A DNA stretch of 64,000 nt from Liolophura sinensis (GCF_032854445.1 NC_088295.1:83868644-83932643), one strand, 5' to 3'. Positions 13,501 through 26,370 are shown, counted from the stretch's first letter. Numbers and translations: made by a program. Notes: a model not told the origin generated them from the letters alone.

Positions 13501-16500
13501 CTGAAGGCATGCTTTAATGAGCAAGTCCTGGCAGTGACAACTCACGCGGGAACGACTCATCCTCTTTCGTGAAGATGCCTAGGGAATCAGGGAGTCCTAG
13601 CAATAGATCTGACCGAAGTCCTAGTGGTTGGTGACAGGAAGACGGCCTCAAGCCCTGTCGAACAGCTCAATACTGGGTTATCAAGAGTAAAGAGAAAATC
13701 AAGGGTCCGCTGAGTAGGCCATCGCTAACTATCCACTATTCATCAGTCTCCTATCCGATGTTGCTTCAGTGCCTGCTCATAAAGCTTTTCGACGTCTCGC
13801 TGATTTGCGGCTCCGTAACTTGTTATCATTGTAAATCAACACGGTTTGACGTGATGTCTAAATGACGTGCTACAAGCAATCCCATTATCGGCCTCTCTTT
13901 CCAGTAATTACACACATGTTTAATTGCTTCCTAGCTTTATAATGATCCAATAGTTTTGGTGTAGTCGTTAAACTGGACTGATGTTGCCTGGATTGTTTCA
14001 CGTTGATACTTCGATTAACAAACTACTAAAATGTTTTCTCACGCCATTTCTACTCCATTTTAAGGTCATTTCCCCAAATCCCTGACACCTTTGCCACGGA
14101 CAAAGGTTGGTGATCTCAGAAAAATCTGAATTTGTTTGATTCAAATTCTTCGACAGAAGCTATTTACGCAGTTTACTCTTTGAGAAGGAAAGCCAAATAC
14201 CTTCTGAAAGGAGATCTGCTGCTCAGAAAATTGACAAACGAAGCGTGATTGCACTCTTTCTAATCATCTTGGTTACTGGAGTGCAAGAAGGATTTTTGAT
14301 CTATGGTGTTATAACGCTGTCAATTAGTTTAACTGATATATGCATCTCATTAGTAAATGACTTGATCATTGTGATATTTGGCACAAATATTCAATGCATA
14401 GTGCACGCTTAAATAGGGATTCAGAAAACATTTTTTTCAGTGTGGCCAAACTGGTGGAAAGTTCATTAAGACAGGCTTTCAGCCGGAATTAATTATTAAA
14501 TGATGTGGAAAACATGCCTGAAGGAGCGACCAATTGGGAAGCAAGTGAGAAATAGGAAATTATCAGTTTTAAGGATGAAATAAAAAATGAAAAAGACAAC
14601 GAGAATTGTCACTGGACGAAACCATCTCTTCATAGATAACTGATGCAAATACTTAATCAGGCTAACTGTTATCGGATCAATGGAACCAATTCATGTAAAA
14701 ATGATGAAAAGCTTTTAGCTGTGCTTTTTTTCATTCTTACGCTTATGTACCTGCACCCCATGAAGTTCTGCTATTTTTTGTCAATTTATGTAATTTATAT
14801 ACCCGTTATGGTATGGAATATTACGCCTTGCCTGCATTTTCCCATTTGTTATGACAAGATTGATTAACGCTGACGTGTTGTTTTCGCGGAAACCTTTTCC
14901 ACACTCACTAGTCACAGCAATTCACGATAACCCTAGGTTCCGAAAGCTTAAACGAAGTAATCCATTAGTTGAAATATAATTTAAAACATAATTTGTTTAA
15001 ATCAGTGTATAGTGAATGGAACGCTGAAACACATTTTCAATAACGTAATCTTCCAGAACCACAATCTAAGCACTGACTCAAGTAAAAAAATATGTAAATA
15101 AATTTCAAAACATTTATAAACAAATCTTGTAAAAGACATTGTTCTCGTCTGTAGCATGTTAAGTTTCTGTATAGAAATGTAGAATTCGTTGCCAACCCCC
15201 TGTGGTGTTGGACTTGTGTAAGAGGCCAAAGCTTCCCACTACGTGAGTTTGGACAATTTCATATATGATATAACAAAAAAATCTAAATTCCAAGGTTTCC
15301 AACTTGCTGTCCCGATACCTGTACTCACATCATAGCTTTTTCACTTTTTCGTCAACACTGTCCATTTTCGTATGTATTTTCTATCATTTATGTATATATT
15401 TAATGAATTTGCTGCCCCGAATCATGAATTATGCAACTTTTACAATGGTGGTCAAGTTTATAGACAAAAGAAACCGAACAGGTAGACACAGCCCAAAAGA
15501 AAGCAGCACACTTCTACAATCGTCCCCACAACACAGCTCATGCGATGCTAGCTCGGCTCAAACACGAGGCTTCAGCGCTTATCTCAAGATTAGTTTCTGT
15601 TTCCTGTAATCTTGTCTCGTCTTAAATGTTTCCATTGTTCCAATGTTTCCCCTTAATCCTACATTCATAAAATGTAGGATGTCAACATTTAACATTTTGT
15701 GAACTCGCCTTGCTGGCGTAACTGGTCAGTGTTATGCCTTCAATGATCAAAGCATGCTCCAAGTTCGAAATATGCTTGGGGTCTTACGTCGTATTTAACA
15801 ATTTTCAGTCATATAAGGATCAGGAGTCAATGGGTATTGCAAGTGGCATGTCAATCTTTGATACGCATGATCTTAAGTAAAGCAATGGCTTTGGGAAGGT
15901 AGTACATGTAGCTTGCTTGTCTAAAGGCTGTGCACCTAATACTAAACAGTTTTGTAAGATATAGTAACCATTTACATTTACATGCCCTTCACTTCATCAA
16001 GCTGATTTCACACACATCGCTTTGTTTGCAAACCAACTTTAGATCTGTGAAGGGGATATGCCTGGCTTCAGTGCATACGCCTTCTCTTCTTGTTGATCTC
16101 TTCTTTGGTGTTTGGAAAGCCTTGTCCAGGTTAAGGGATGTGAATTATTAATAGGCATCTGGTGAAGAGGATGCGTTTAGTTATCACATGCCGTGGCCAA
16201 TGCATCAGGTGAGGCTTGAGACTGATTTACCATTGCTACGTGATAAACAAGCCTGGAAATACCTTTTAAGTTGGTGCAAGACATAATGACAAATTTTCCA
16301 GCCGTTCACGTTATTAAAAGTTACAATGTAATTTGCATGGCAGTTTTATCTTGTACTAAATGGTGCAGGACATTGTCCTTGCTAAGCTGCTTTTTGCCAG
16401 GCTTGGATAAACATTTTATTATTTTTTTGAACGACACCATTCATTCGTAATGTCAAGCTGCAGGATGACTTGAATGAATGATAATGGCTTAACACCACAT

Positions 16501-17735
16501 TGGCAATATTTCTATCGTGGCGAATTACGTTTTGACTTTGTAATGAGAATGTATGATGATAATTCGATGTCTATCTATATGTACCATCCTTATTTTGGTA
16601 CTTGGTCACTAATCTGTCGATCTAACTGACCGTATCTTTCTGTTTTTCACAGAGGCGAAACGTGTTTACATCTGTAGTCAGCTGGTCTACACTGTCGGCA
16701 TGGTCCTGATGTCAGTGGTCCGTAACAAAGTGGCCGTCTTACTCCTTTCTCCCTCCGCGGGGATTATGTACGCCACACTCTTCACTATGCCCTATTTGCT
16801 CGTTGCACATTATCACACTAATGGCAAGGTGGGTACCTAGAAGATTTTGTTGTTATGTATTTGTGTAAATACAGACCACGGCCTGATTCCACAAAACCCC
16901 TTCTGATTTTTAAGTCAACAGCATGAAAACTTTTCTACGATGCTTGGTCTTTGGCACTTGTGCAGGGATTATATACTAGTATTATTTCCGTAGGGTCTGT
17001 TATTTGGGCGGATTGACATAGCTTTGGTTTTTAATTTTTTTAGCTAAAGTACAAACGGTAGAAAACATATATCAACGAGATCCTTTTGAGGTTAAGGTTT
17101 TCTAAAGGACGTACATGTCAGCATCTAAACTTTGCTAAAATGATTTGTCTCATAAAGTGGGTTTTTATATTTATTTTTTTACTTATTTATGTATTTATTT
17201 ATTTATTCCATTGTTGCTTAACGCCCTACTCACGAATTTGAACACGCCATACTCAAGAAAAACAGTTTTATGGGTGGATCTAGTAAATTGCATGAGATTC
17301 CCGATGTAAACCATAGGTATTTGACAAATTAAAGTCGGTTTATATCCCAAGAGTGACATATCGTGAGTAAAATCCCAATAATAAACCGTGAAGATGATCA
17401 ATATTTTTGTACATAGCGATGGTAAACAGGTGCCTTCCGTTAGAATACTATACTGTGTTCCGATCTGACCTTCGTCATGCTTTTTCTTTGCTTTTCTTTT
17501 GGCACAGTTTGCGGAGCTGAAGCCCCAAGAGTCTCCGTCTCGACAGGTGCGCGGGCTGGGCACGGACGTGGCCTTGGTCAGTAGTATGGTTTTCCTGGCA
17601 CAATTCCTTCTCTCTCTTTGTATGGGGAGTATCGTTCACGCAGCAGGGTCTACCGTTGTTGTTGTCGCCACGGCGGCCATTTTGAGTTTCTTTGGAGCTG
17701 TCACCGCAACACAAGTAGTTTATCTCGACCTGTAA
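7532..17735 (+). CDS. SLC45-family sugar/proton cotransporter, complete
   Basis: Exons 7532-9104, 16653-16828 and 17508-17735 join in phase to 658 codons plus TAA. SLC45 proteins are major-facilitator, sucrose-transporter-like proton symporters. Visible features: about 12 membrane segments (roughly 52-75, 84-108, 120-138, 203-218, 244-265, 280-301, 446-468, 495-517, two in exon 2, two in exon 3); the family motif GRRRPF at 116-121; a DFNCDACQSPCRAYLLDI motif; and YFTDF in segment 7. A polar loop between segments 6 and 7 (about 302-440) has a lysine run and serine/acidic stretches, and NVT and NNT glycosylation sites lie in the loop after segment 3. The first in-frame ATG is used. The length and long loop suggest the SLC45A1/A4 side of the family, but I cannot fix the orthologue. 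The exon 1 donor is TTCA|GTAAGT and intron 1 is 7.5 kb. The protein ends shortly after segment 12. Confidence 0.92.
9738..9885 (+). repeat. Dispersed repeat X, copy 1
   Basis: Shares ACATGAACAGTTAGATAAAA, CTCAGGTAAATTGACAAGAG, GATTTCACCGATTACG and CATTTGCCAACTATC with four copies between 22.9 and 25.1 kb. No coding capacity, terminal inverted repeats or tRNA boxes are obvious. Family unknown. Confidence 0.6.
12417..12597. repeat. (ACAT)n microsatellite
   Basis: About 180 bases of ACAT/ATAC tetranucleotide, interrupted twice by blocks of ATGCACAC. Open frames on both strands (MYVC... and HTYI...) are artefacts of the repeat. Confidence 0.97.
12618..12656 (+). repeat. Short repeated segment, copy 1 of 2
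   Basis: GTCTATTCGC, an AAATTAAAA-like core, then CTGAA and CTTTAA recur at 13479-13516 in the same orientation with a few mismatches. Probably fragments of an old dispersed element. Confidence 0.35.
13479..13516 (+). repeat. Short repeated segment, copy 2 of 2
   Basis: Partner of 12618-12656, sharing GTCTATTCGC, CAAATTAAAA and CTGAAGGCATGCTTTAA-like sequence. Confidence 0.35.
16471..16520 (-). repeat. SINE-C-like 3' fragment
   Basis: AATGAATGATAATGGCTTAA, then CCACATTGGCAATATTTCTA. The reverse complement resembles the SINE tail at 46325-46383 (an ATATTG...ATGTGGC...TTAA core and an ATTC-type tail). Diverged. Confidence 0.45.
17175..17240 (-). repeat. SINE-like tail, diverged
   Basis: TTATTTATTTATTCCATTGT, TGCTTAACGCCCTACTCACG: a reverse copy of a variant SINE 3' end of the TTGTTTAACGCC type, in intron 2 of the SLC45 gene. 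Confidence 0.4.
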
Positions 17736-19143
17736 ATGACCAACGATTCTACATGCAGGATATACTATTGAGGGCCGTGAAGAATAAACTGTAAACCCCG
17801 ATCGCCATTCCTAAAGTGAGAATTTGACGAGTGGTAAAAACAGCAGAAGCAAATTCATTGTTACGGGTACGTTTCTGGCAGAATCCACGAATACTGTCAT
17901 GTAATTGCGCAAACTCCTACCCAAAGCGTTGAATCTCACCACGGCGTTTATACAGCCCTTGACATGATATGATTAGCAATGGTACCAAAGCTTGAGAAAC
18001 CCAGTGATGCATGTGTGTTTGACTGTTTGCTAGGCTTTTCCCATAATCGCTTTCCCTGTGGAAGATGAATGTAACGGGTGGCAGATGAGGCGCTTAGGTA
18101 TCGATCATTGGGGTAGGCTTATGAGTGAAGAGGGGGACGGGACGACGTTTTGAAGGATAGGAAGAGGGAGACAGGGTAGTGGTATGAAGGCTATGACACA
18201 GGCCTGAGACAAATCAGCGTACACCTCAACACTTCATTATTTATTGTACCAGCCACATCGATTGCTCTAGACTGTATTGTGTACGGAATTAAGTCGTGTG
18301 CATTAGAACTCCATGAATAATTGAGATGCTTTGAGGTTGGTAATAAAGCAGATTAGAAACAGCATATTGTGAAGCCAACTTATGAAGAACTGTTAATTTA
18401 TCATGTTCTTTGAATTTGATCCCGTGTAACCAATGCCTTCGAAAGCGTCGGTATCAAAGGGCTCGTTCGGTTATACGTCTGTAGTTCAAAGGTGGTAACG
18501 TATTTATCTTGCGCCGTAAGAGAATATCTGGGTTTTATTAATTACAAAGTGCATCCCGACAATGTCATAGCGAAAATACACTTTCTCTGGAAAACACATC
18601 TTGTGGAGCGCCGAACACGCTGAGCTATGCCCACATCACCGGGCGATATATATAAGATGATGTATACGACTTGGCACTGCCTCGGTTGCCAATTCTCTGT
18701 CATTATCAATCAACCTTTATTAACCATCGCTATAGTAACCGGATTACGAAACACACAGGGCATTTTCTTTTTTGTTACGAGACAAACGTTCTCCGGGAAC
18801 ACAAAAGAGGCTCTCCGTTGGCCTTAAGTAAGTAAAACACTCGTACCTTCACACAATACACTGACAGAGATGCAGGCTGAGGTTACGGAAAATGTTCGAG
18901 TTGGTTGCCACCGCAACATATTAGGACAGATATTGACTGAAACTCTGCGTTTACATTTAACTTGTCTTGGCTTATCTTAAGATTTCTGTTTGTCGCACTG
19001 TTCTCTGAATGTGACAGTGTTTTTGACGAAGATTAAAGGAATGTTTACCTGTTACCAGGTAAAATTTGGATATTCAAAAATTATAGATGCTAGCGCATAC
19101 TACTTCAGGGGGATATTATGTCGGCATGACCTTAACAAATGTA

Positions 19144-19262
19144 TTTTATTTGATTGGTGTTTTACGCCGTACTCAAGAATATTTCAATTATACGACAGCG
19201 GCCAGCATTATGGTGGGAGGAAACCGGCGGGGGAAACCCACGACCATCCGCAGGTTGCTGGA
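19144..19262 (-). mobile_element. SINE-A, 5'-truncated, with 13-bp target duplication
   Basis: The SINE body in reverse (TTTGATTGGTGTTTTACGCC, then GGCCAGCATTATGGTGGGAG) is flanked by identical CTTAACAAATGTA at 19131-19143 and 19263-19275. The head is missing, as expected for incomplete reverse transcription by a LINE partner. The perfect duplication indicates a fairly recent insertion. Confidence 0.9.
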
Positions 19263-21811
19263 CTTAACAAATGTATGTTCAGTACATCCAATTCACTCTG
19301 GAAAAGGTGGGTCTCAGCAGTAACGGTGACATTTTACACCAGTTGGTTGACTTTTGTCTTTAATAACCAATCAAAAAATTAAAATCAGTACAGAAAGTAA
19401 GACATTAAGAAGGACTTGCGCAAAGATTGAAGCAGTTTCCAAATATCTCGGTGTGACACAAGGAAAGCTTGAGGCGCCTAAATGTAGCCTAATTACACGT
19501 ATCATGGAAAATCGTTTACCATGCAGGTTGTCGTTAATCAAAATAAGCACCTCAGTTGTGCTTTGATTGAAACTGTTCATATATCCAAAGTCGCGATATT
19601 ATTCAAAACGAAGCCAGAAATTCTGGGATTCTAGAAAAATACTGACTGTAAATTTTAAATGATTTATAGGGTTTGTCTTTGATAGAATATTCTTGACATA
19701 CTAGTTCTGGTAACGTTGACTGAAATCCTCACACAACACAGGACGCACCATATGCTAGAAGGAGAAATAGGTGTGGCACACAGTTGCACAGGCTGCTTAG
19801 ATATATTGCTATCCAATTAAAGACCATTAACAATGTCAATATTAAAACTTTATTTCTTGTAAAGGCTATGGGAAGTAAAGGAAACGGGTTTCTTTGGGGA
19901 ATGTTTTCTACATCTTGAAAATGAATACATCTTGAAAGAAAGGTGTCCTACGAAATTATAAAAATCTACTTGAAATGTACCTTGTAGGTAACTGTGACTA
20001 GTACGTGTACAGAAATGGTGTTTTTATCTGCAGTGGTTATGACAGACTCGCTGTGCAAGCAATAACCTTCATTCGGAAGAGACGTGGTTATTTTTTATCA
20101 AACAGAAATATGTATCTGTACTGGAGTAAATAGTGACAGAAAGTGATATCTACGAAGGATATCACGGTATTCGGTCCATCCGATCTCAACTACAGCTCTT
20201 CCGTGAAAATCGACAATTTTCTCATAAAAGAAGCCTTCACGGTTCTCCACTCTAAAAGGATATCAAATGTCTATAGATGTTTATAGGTTTGACTGTTTGG
20301 AGGGCTTCTGTTACGACAAATCGATGACCAGATGTACAGATCAGTCACGAGGTATCAGCGATGTGGTACATCCGGGCCCGTAAGCTCCGACAGAACGCCC
20401 TCTTCTACTAATGCTATAACAGCGGATCAACCACTGGTGTAATCAGTCAATTTGGAGTAACGGGTTTTTAACACATCCATGGAATCCGCCTGAAAAAAAC
20501 TATTGGTCATAAGCTGTTGCTGATTCGAAGAGCTGGGTATTTTAGACTGCTCGTATCTCAGCTTGGTTATCGTGCCGTGTAATGCTCACCACGGCGATAA
20601 CAAGCAGAGGTGACAGCGCCCGCTGGTAACAAACCCAAAATAGATTTCTGTGGAATACTGTTTTCAATAAAATCTCCTCAGGCGTTCACAAATACTGGAA
20701 TCTCACACGGAGCAAAACACATTCCGAATATAAAGTATTCTGACGCATAACAGACTGAGGTTCATTGGCAGTTCGATCACAGACGCATCGTGATCTATTT
20801 ATAATGTGTCTGTCTGTTACGTGTTTGTCAAAAACCAAAAACCAAAAAAAAAACCAGACAAAGCTTCAAGTGTGTGAGAAGAGACGTAACAAATGGTGTA
20901 ACAAATGATTGCACTCCAAGCTATTTTTCTGTGCATTCCCCACGCTGTTTTCAACAATACCTACCGATACACTTGCGATATAACAAATATGGGATAAGAC
21001 ACATACCGTAATTATTCATTTCACGCATTTTCGTGATTTCTGTTCAACGCCATTCTCCATTTTTTTTTCACTTGTACGTTGGTAATCAGTCATGGTTTTA
21101 GGATACAGGCGCGCCTGGGGTAAGTTACTAATGATGAAATTTTCCTACGTGCTTGTGACTTAGGATGTAGATATGCAAACCATGTTGATGGATGATTTTT
21201 TAACGCACTTCATTCTACTCAAATAGCGTTTTCGGCCGCAATCGGGGAATTTAATTTACCGATCGCTTGTCTCACTGTGTTCCACAGGCACAGTTGACAC
21301 CTGTGTCATTTAGAGACTTCTTAAGTTCATAAACGTTTAGCTCGGAAAATTTTCTCCATTGTATGTCTACTCTAAATGATTTTTTGTGAACTTTTTTTCA
21401 GACGCTCATGTTATAGTAAATGTGATCCTGCAATAGTTGTTTGACATACTGACAGGTCACATGATACAGTAGGACTTTCTTCCCCTTTAGCCAAAAAAGA
21501 GTTCGAGCTCGAAACTCCCCTATTGTCACTAAGGCCCCACAACCAGAGAGAGAGAGCAGGAATCCGGAAATCATGCTAGACTAGGTTTTGACCTGCACAT
21601 CCTTACTCTTAGCGACAGAAAGACAAGCATCTTTCAAAACTCAACCACAACTAGTTCCCTAGACGAAAAATGAACAGCTCCTGACATGTCAGTCATGTGT
21701 TCTTATAAGGAATATTTAATGTACATTAAAGCCACGCCGGCTTTCCAGCTGCAGGGTTACTTTTGGTGACAGAGAAAGTGAATGACCAAAGAAAATGAGC
21801 AATATAACTAC

Positions 21812-22822
21812 ACAACAAACCACCACTCGAAGCCGTCAATGCGTGCCAAAAGGCCACTCATAACCATGGAAACATGACAAACCACGACTAGAGGCCATAA
21901 ATACATGACAATCCATCACTAAAGACCATGAATCACACCCCTAGCTATAGATACATGCCAAGCAACCACCCCAATGTGTGGATACATGACGTACAACCAG
22001 TGCAAGCCTGGGATACATTCCAAACAACTTTTCGAAGCCATAGATACATGCCAAATAACCACTCCAAGCCAGGGATATATGCCAAACAACCACTCCGAGC
22101 CAGGGATACATACCCAGCAACCACCTCAATCCCGGGATACATGTCAAGCAACCGCCCCAAGCCATGAATAGAGGCTAATCGATCACTCATGGATTCAACC
22201 ACTCCAAGGCTGGGATACATGATAAACAACCACTTCAAGCCAGGGATACATGCCAAGCAGCCACCTCAAACCATAGACACATGTCAAGCAACCACTAAAG
22301 CCATGGATACCTGACAAACAACCCTTCCAAGCCAGGGATACATGCCAAGCCACCACATCAAGCCATGGATACATAACAAACAGCCATTCCAAGCCAGGGA
22401 TACATACCAACCAACCATTCCAAGCCAGGGATACATGCCAAACAGCCACTCCAAACCTGTGATACATGCCAAACAACCACTCCGAGCCAGGGATACATGC
22501 CTAGCAACCACCTCAATCCTGGGATACATGCCACGCAGCCATCTCAGGCCAAAGATACATAACAAACAACCACTCCAAGACAGGGTACGTGACAAACAAC
22601 CACTTCAAGCCATAGATGCATGCTAAGCACCCACCTCAAGCCAGGGATACATGCCAATCGATCACTCCAATTCATGGATACTTGACAAACAACTACTCCA
22701 AGGCAGGGATGCATGACGATCACTCCAATTCATGGATACCTGACAAACAACTCCTCCAAGGCAGGGATACATGGCAGACAACTTACCCAAGTCAGGGATA
22801 CATGCCAAACAACCAATCCTAA
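21812..22822. repeat. 31-bp minisatellite, about 32 copies
   Basis: Imperfect tandem copies of a 31-base unit with core GGGATACATGCCAAACAACC followed by ACTCCAAGCCA. Because 31 is not a multiple of three, open frames of 70-100 codons on both strands cycle through three translations of the unit; none is likely to be a gene. Confidence 0.92.
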
Positions 22823-22917
22823 CCTCGTAATATCAGCGGGTATTATATACTTCACTCAGTGTTAGTAAAGAATGAGGGGATACTACGGGGCATGTAATTT
22901 GCTACTGTTTAATCATT

Positions 22918-23060
22918 TGCATGAAACGTTAGAATTAAGCCCTCACTGAGGTAAATTTACCAGAGGCCGTATTTCACCGGTTAGGGGTGACCATTTTCCA
23001 CTTATACTGTCACTGTCAAGACTGCTTTGGTTTAATTCTCTATGCTCTAAATCTTTCATA
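22918..23060 (+). repeat. Dispersed repeat X, copy 2
   Basis: GCATGAAACGTTAGAATTAA, CACTGAGGTAAATTTACCAG, TATTTCACCGGTTAG, then a GACCATTTTCCACTTA variant. Same family as 9738, 24467, 24647 and 24899. Confidence 0.6.
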
Positions 23061-23934
23061 TAATCAGTGTGGCACTCTTGTCTCGGCTGTAACACCAGAA
23101 TTCTCAAGTAAACCGGTTCTCAGCATTGATAAAATCCACACAGCCCTATAATACCTGAACTGTAACACAATGCTATCACTTCAGGGTATCATTACGCCAA
23201 GAGTGGAAAAGAAAATTAAGTTCAAATGTAGTTCTTAGGGTAAAAACGGATGACGAAAAAAAAATACCAGTTCACTGGTGCAATTTGCTTTCGGATATCC
23301 ACGTTATAGGGTCGAGCGCTGAAAATCAATAACTATGGTTTCTTTCTATCTGACGAACCTCTTCGATGGCGTCCCATTTGAATAATCACAGGCTATAAAT
23401 AAATTCAAGCAAACAATTTACGAGTTTTCCTGGTCAGTGTTTTTTTAAGAATTCAAGAGGCCATACAACGCCATACATCACGCGAAGGGCGTCACTCGGC
23501 ACCCGATGTTGGAGGACAAAAGCTGATCGGGTGAACTCGTATGTCATCGGAACACAGGCAAGGTGGCGTGTCACGGCTACGGGGCTACTAGCATGTGTTA
23601 GACAGGGTAAGTTATCAGCGGCCAGCACCTGATCGCCCGGGACCCTGGAGACTAGCCCCTTCAATCACACAGGGCACTGCATATAAGGGTGGGGAGAAGG
23701 GTGGACAGACTGACCAATCCGGTTATCCGGTTACTGCTGATCAACAGACCTGGGCTCATTTCATCAAGTCAAAACTACAATACAATGTTGTAGAGCTTGT
23801 TCTTGGGCCTTAGAAAGTAAAATTTTGACCCTCACTCATACATGTTACCATGAAATAAATGTCCAAATTTCAACTTCCATTGAGATTAATTAAGCATTTG
23901 TGACGGTGTTATTTATTTAAATGAGGTTTTATTT

Positions 23935-23990
23935 ACTTCTTTATTGGATTGTTGTTTAACCGCATTCTCAAAAAGATTTCACATTTATAG
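23935..23990 (-). repeat. SINE-like tail, diverged
   Basis: TTATTGGATTGTTGTTTAAC then CGCATTCTC and AGATTTCACATTTATA: a reverse fragment of the SINE 3' end with diverged positions. Confidence 0.45.
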
Positions 23991-24050
23991 GTTGAGAAAA
24001 TTGAAGCTAGGAGGCGTGCATGTGGCTACTTTGTAAGCTTACTTCTTACA

Positions 24051-24428
24051 ACGCATGCGTCACTCTCTACCTTTCGCTTTACATCACTGCCATCAATAGA
24101 CAAGCTTGACCTTTGGAGCTTGTGTGAAACATGTAGGCTTGTTTAGACTTAGCCTCATGACTTGTCTCCTCCCGCGGAACTATTTCATCAGCGTTCATCA
24201 ATAAAATTGTCTTAGGTTTTGGTTAGAATCATGTTGTACATACTCTAGATAAAGAGAGTGCATGTGTATAAAGTATTATTAGAGACCAAGGTTGAGACGG
24301 ATTGTTTGTGTTTTCTGAGATCACTTCCTGTCTCATCAACGTGACCTCGACGTTGTTCAAGATTTCTGTACAAAAGTTACTAGTGGTGGCAGTAATGTGA
24401 AGCGAAAGGTAGAGAGCGGCGCATGCGC
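24051..24428. mobile_element. MITE-like element with 49-bp inverted repeats
   Basis: Arms at 24051-24099 and 24380-24428 are about 85% complementary. They share GCATGCG, a CTCTCTACCTTTCGCTT block (reversed as AAGCGAAAGGTAGAGAG) and CACTGCCA. The 280-bp interior has no open frame. Target duplications are not clear, so the exact ends are uncertain. It could be a MITE or simply an inverted duplication. Confidence 0.55.
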
Positions 24429-24466
24429 TGTGGAGGAGCAGGCCTATGTCTTTTAAGCATACACAT

Positions 24467-24600
24467 GAACAGTGTGAATAAAATGCTAACTGAGGTAAGT
24501 TGACAAGAGGCCGGATTTCACCGGTTATATCTGTGAATATTGATCGTCTAGTTTTACTGTTTGTGCAATAGGCCTATCTTTCATATTGTACCTAGTTCTT
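24467..24600 (+). repeat. Dispersed repeat X, copy 3
   Basis: ACATGAACAGTGTGAATAAA, CTAACTGAGGTAAGTTGACA, AGAGGCCGGATTTCACCGGT: among the copies closest to the apparent consensus. First of three copies in direct orientation within 600 bases. Confidence 0.65.
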
Positions 24601-24646
24601 CTTAAGACCTGGTGATGAGGGCGTCTACGTTGCTAATTTTTAAGTA

Positions 24647-24790
24647 TATACATGAACAGGCAGAATAAAATGCTGAAATAAGTTGACAAGAGGGCAGGTT
24701 TCAGTGGAAATACGTATGACCATTTGCCAACTATCACACCGTTGTAACTGACCTGGTTTTACTGTCTGTGCTGTACGTCTTTAATTATAT
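24647..24790 (+). repeat. Dispersed repeat X, copy 4
   Basis: ACATGAACAGGCAGAATAAA, AAGTTGACAAGAGGGCAGG, then GACCATTTGCCAACTATCAC. It starts about 180 bases after copy 3. Confidence 0.65.
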
Positions 24791-24898
24791 TGATAATGTG
24801 CGAAGTGAAAAGATTTGAGAAGGAAGATCGGCTAGTGGCTGACTGCATTTTCTCACCTGCCATGATACTATGGGACGTGTAATTTGCTGTTTAAGTAT

Positions 24899-25045
24899 TT
24901 ACATGAACTGTTAAAATAAAACCCTAACTGAGGTAGATTGACAAGAGGTATTTCATCGGTTACGTGTGATCATTTGCCAACTATCGTACCGACGTCGCTG
25001 CTCTTGGTTTACTCCCTACATTGTAAACCTTTTATACTGGCTAGA
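24899..25045 (+). repeat. Dispersed repeat X, copy 5
   Basis: ACATGAACTGTTAAAATAAA, CTAACTGAGGTAGATTGACA, then GATCATTTGCCAACTATCGT. It starts about 250 bases after copy 4. Confidence 0.65.
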
Positions 25046-25999
25046 ACAGGAGAATACGATCTAGATAGGCCTACTGTTAACCCTATAGGCCTACTGCATC
25101 AGCTAGGAAAGGCGTCAACCAAGTACTCTATTATATCTTTCCCACCTTCAAGAAAATGACCACAATGTACGCTAATGTGAGTTATTAGATGAGTTTTGGG
25201 TTGTCGAGGGTCTAATTTAGGGATTTCGAAGTGCTTCATGCTATGTTATGGCCTAGATTGAGATGTGATCAAATTTGTGAACATGTTTAAAAAATCCACC
25301 TTGTCTTGACTTTCATTTCCGAGTCGTGATTATGTGTCTTAGAATTAATTCCCAAGAATAAACAAGAAGTCAAGAGCTATCACCAGGGCGACATAGATAG
25401 GAAGGGAACACGATAGCGTTGATATTTATAGCACAGCCACCAAGATATGGACAAAATTTGGCACAAAGATGCAAGATATACCAAAAAGAATTGGTATGAT
25501 ATCCCATAATATCTCACTAACAAAACCAAGGGCCTTCGGCAGGTGCCTGATAAAATTTCTGATTTAAGGCCGCAACGCTATGAATAGGGGAATTGGGAAT
25601 TCAACCGGCCTAACTCTTTGTGGGTTCTTAGTGACAGTACGATTTTAATGATGCTTACAAATGTGGCCACTGGCGCAGTCCAACGTTCGTTGAAGACCAC
25701 TTGCCTTTCACCAACATATCGGTGTGCATATCGTTGGTACATATGTAGGGAAAATGATCCTCGGCGTTTCAGTGAAAAATTCTTGAATGTGCCATTAAGC
25801 AAGAAATAAAATAAATAAACAAACTGATCGATCAAAGGGTCAATAAAAAACTAGATTGGAACAACCCGACCTTATTGGTCAAGAATCTGAATGTGTGCCA
25901 GCGCGTGAACCACCTAAGCCAGAGGGGCCTCTCGTTACACATTTTTCTGGACATCATAATAATTCGTTGTCAAGATGTAGTACATCGTATGTATAAGGT

Positions 26000-26370
26000 G
26001 CATACACATTCAGATACTGTCACAGAGATAGATGAACTGCCATTAATTGTTGTATATATAGATGCACCAGTATAGACAGAGATGAATGGCCATTATTGTG
26101 TATGTGGATACCACTGTAGACAAAAGTGAATTGTCATTCTTGTCTATATATATATATAGATATACATGTACCATTGTAGACACAGGTGAAAAGCCATTCT
26201 TGTCTTTATACAGATATACCATTATAGATACAAGTGAATTGCCATTTCTCGTCTACGTGTATATACAGATACACCATTATAGATACAAGTGAACTGTCAT
26301 TCTTGTCTATAGATATACCATTGTAGACACAGGTTAATTGCCACCGTTGTGTACATGTATTGATATACCG
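26000..26370 (+). repeat. Tandem repeat, about 47-bp unit, 7 copies
   Basis: Units contain GTGAATTGCCATT-like and TTGTCTATA-like blocks, then ATACCATTGTAGACACA. Spacing between the GCCATT blocks is 45-61 bases because an internal TA run has expanded in some copies. Confidence 0.7.

Larger units (their letters stand above)
9105..16652 (+). other. Intron 1 of SLC45 gene
   Basis: A 7.5-kb intron with GTAAGT donor and TTTTTCACAG acceptor. It holds one copy of dispersed repeat X, a tetranucleotide microsatellite at 12417-12597, a short repeated motif at 12618 and 13479, and a SINE-C-like fragment near 16471. No nested gene was recognised; several 60-110 codon open frames inside it have no recognisable domain. 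Confidence 0.8.

Noticed and set aside
21928-22822. Overlapping frames of 65-103 codons on both strands
   Set aside because: Translations of a 31-bp minisatellite; the same peptide motifs recur in every frame.
21797-22830. CRISPR-like array of regularly spaced repeats
   Set aside because: Units are contiguous 31-bp copies with no unique spacers, in a eukaryotic genome.
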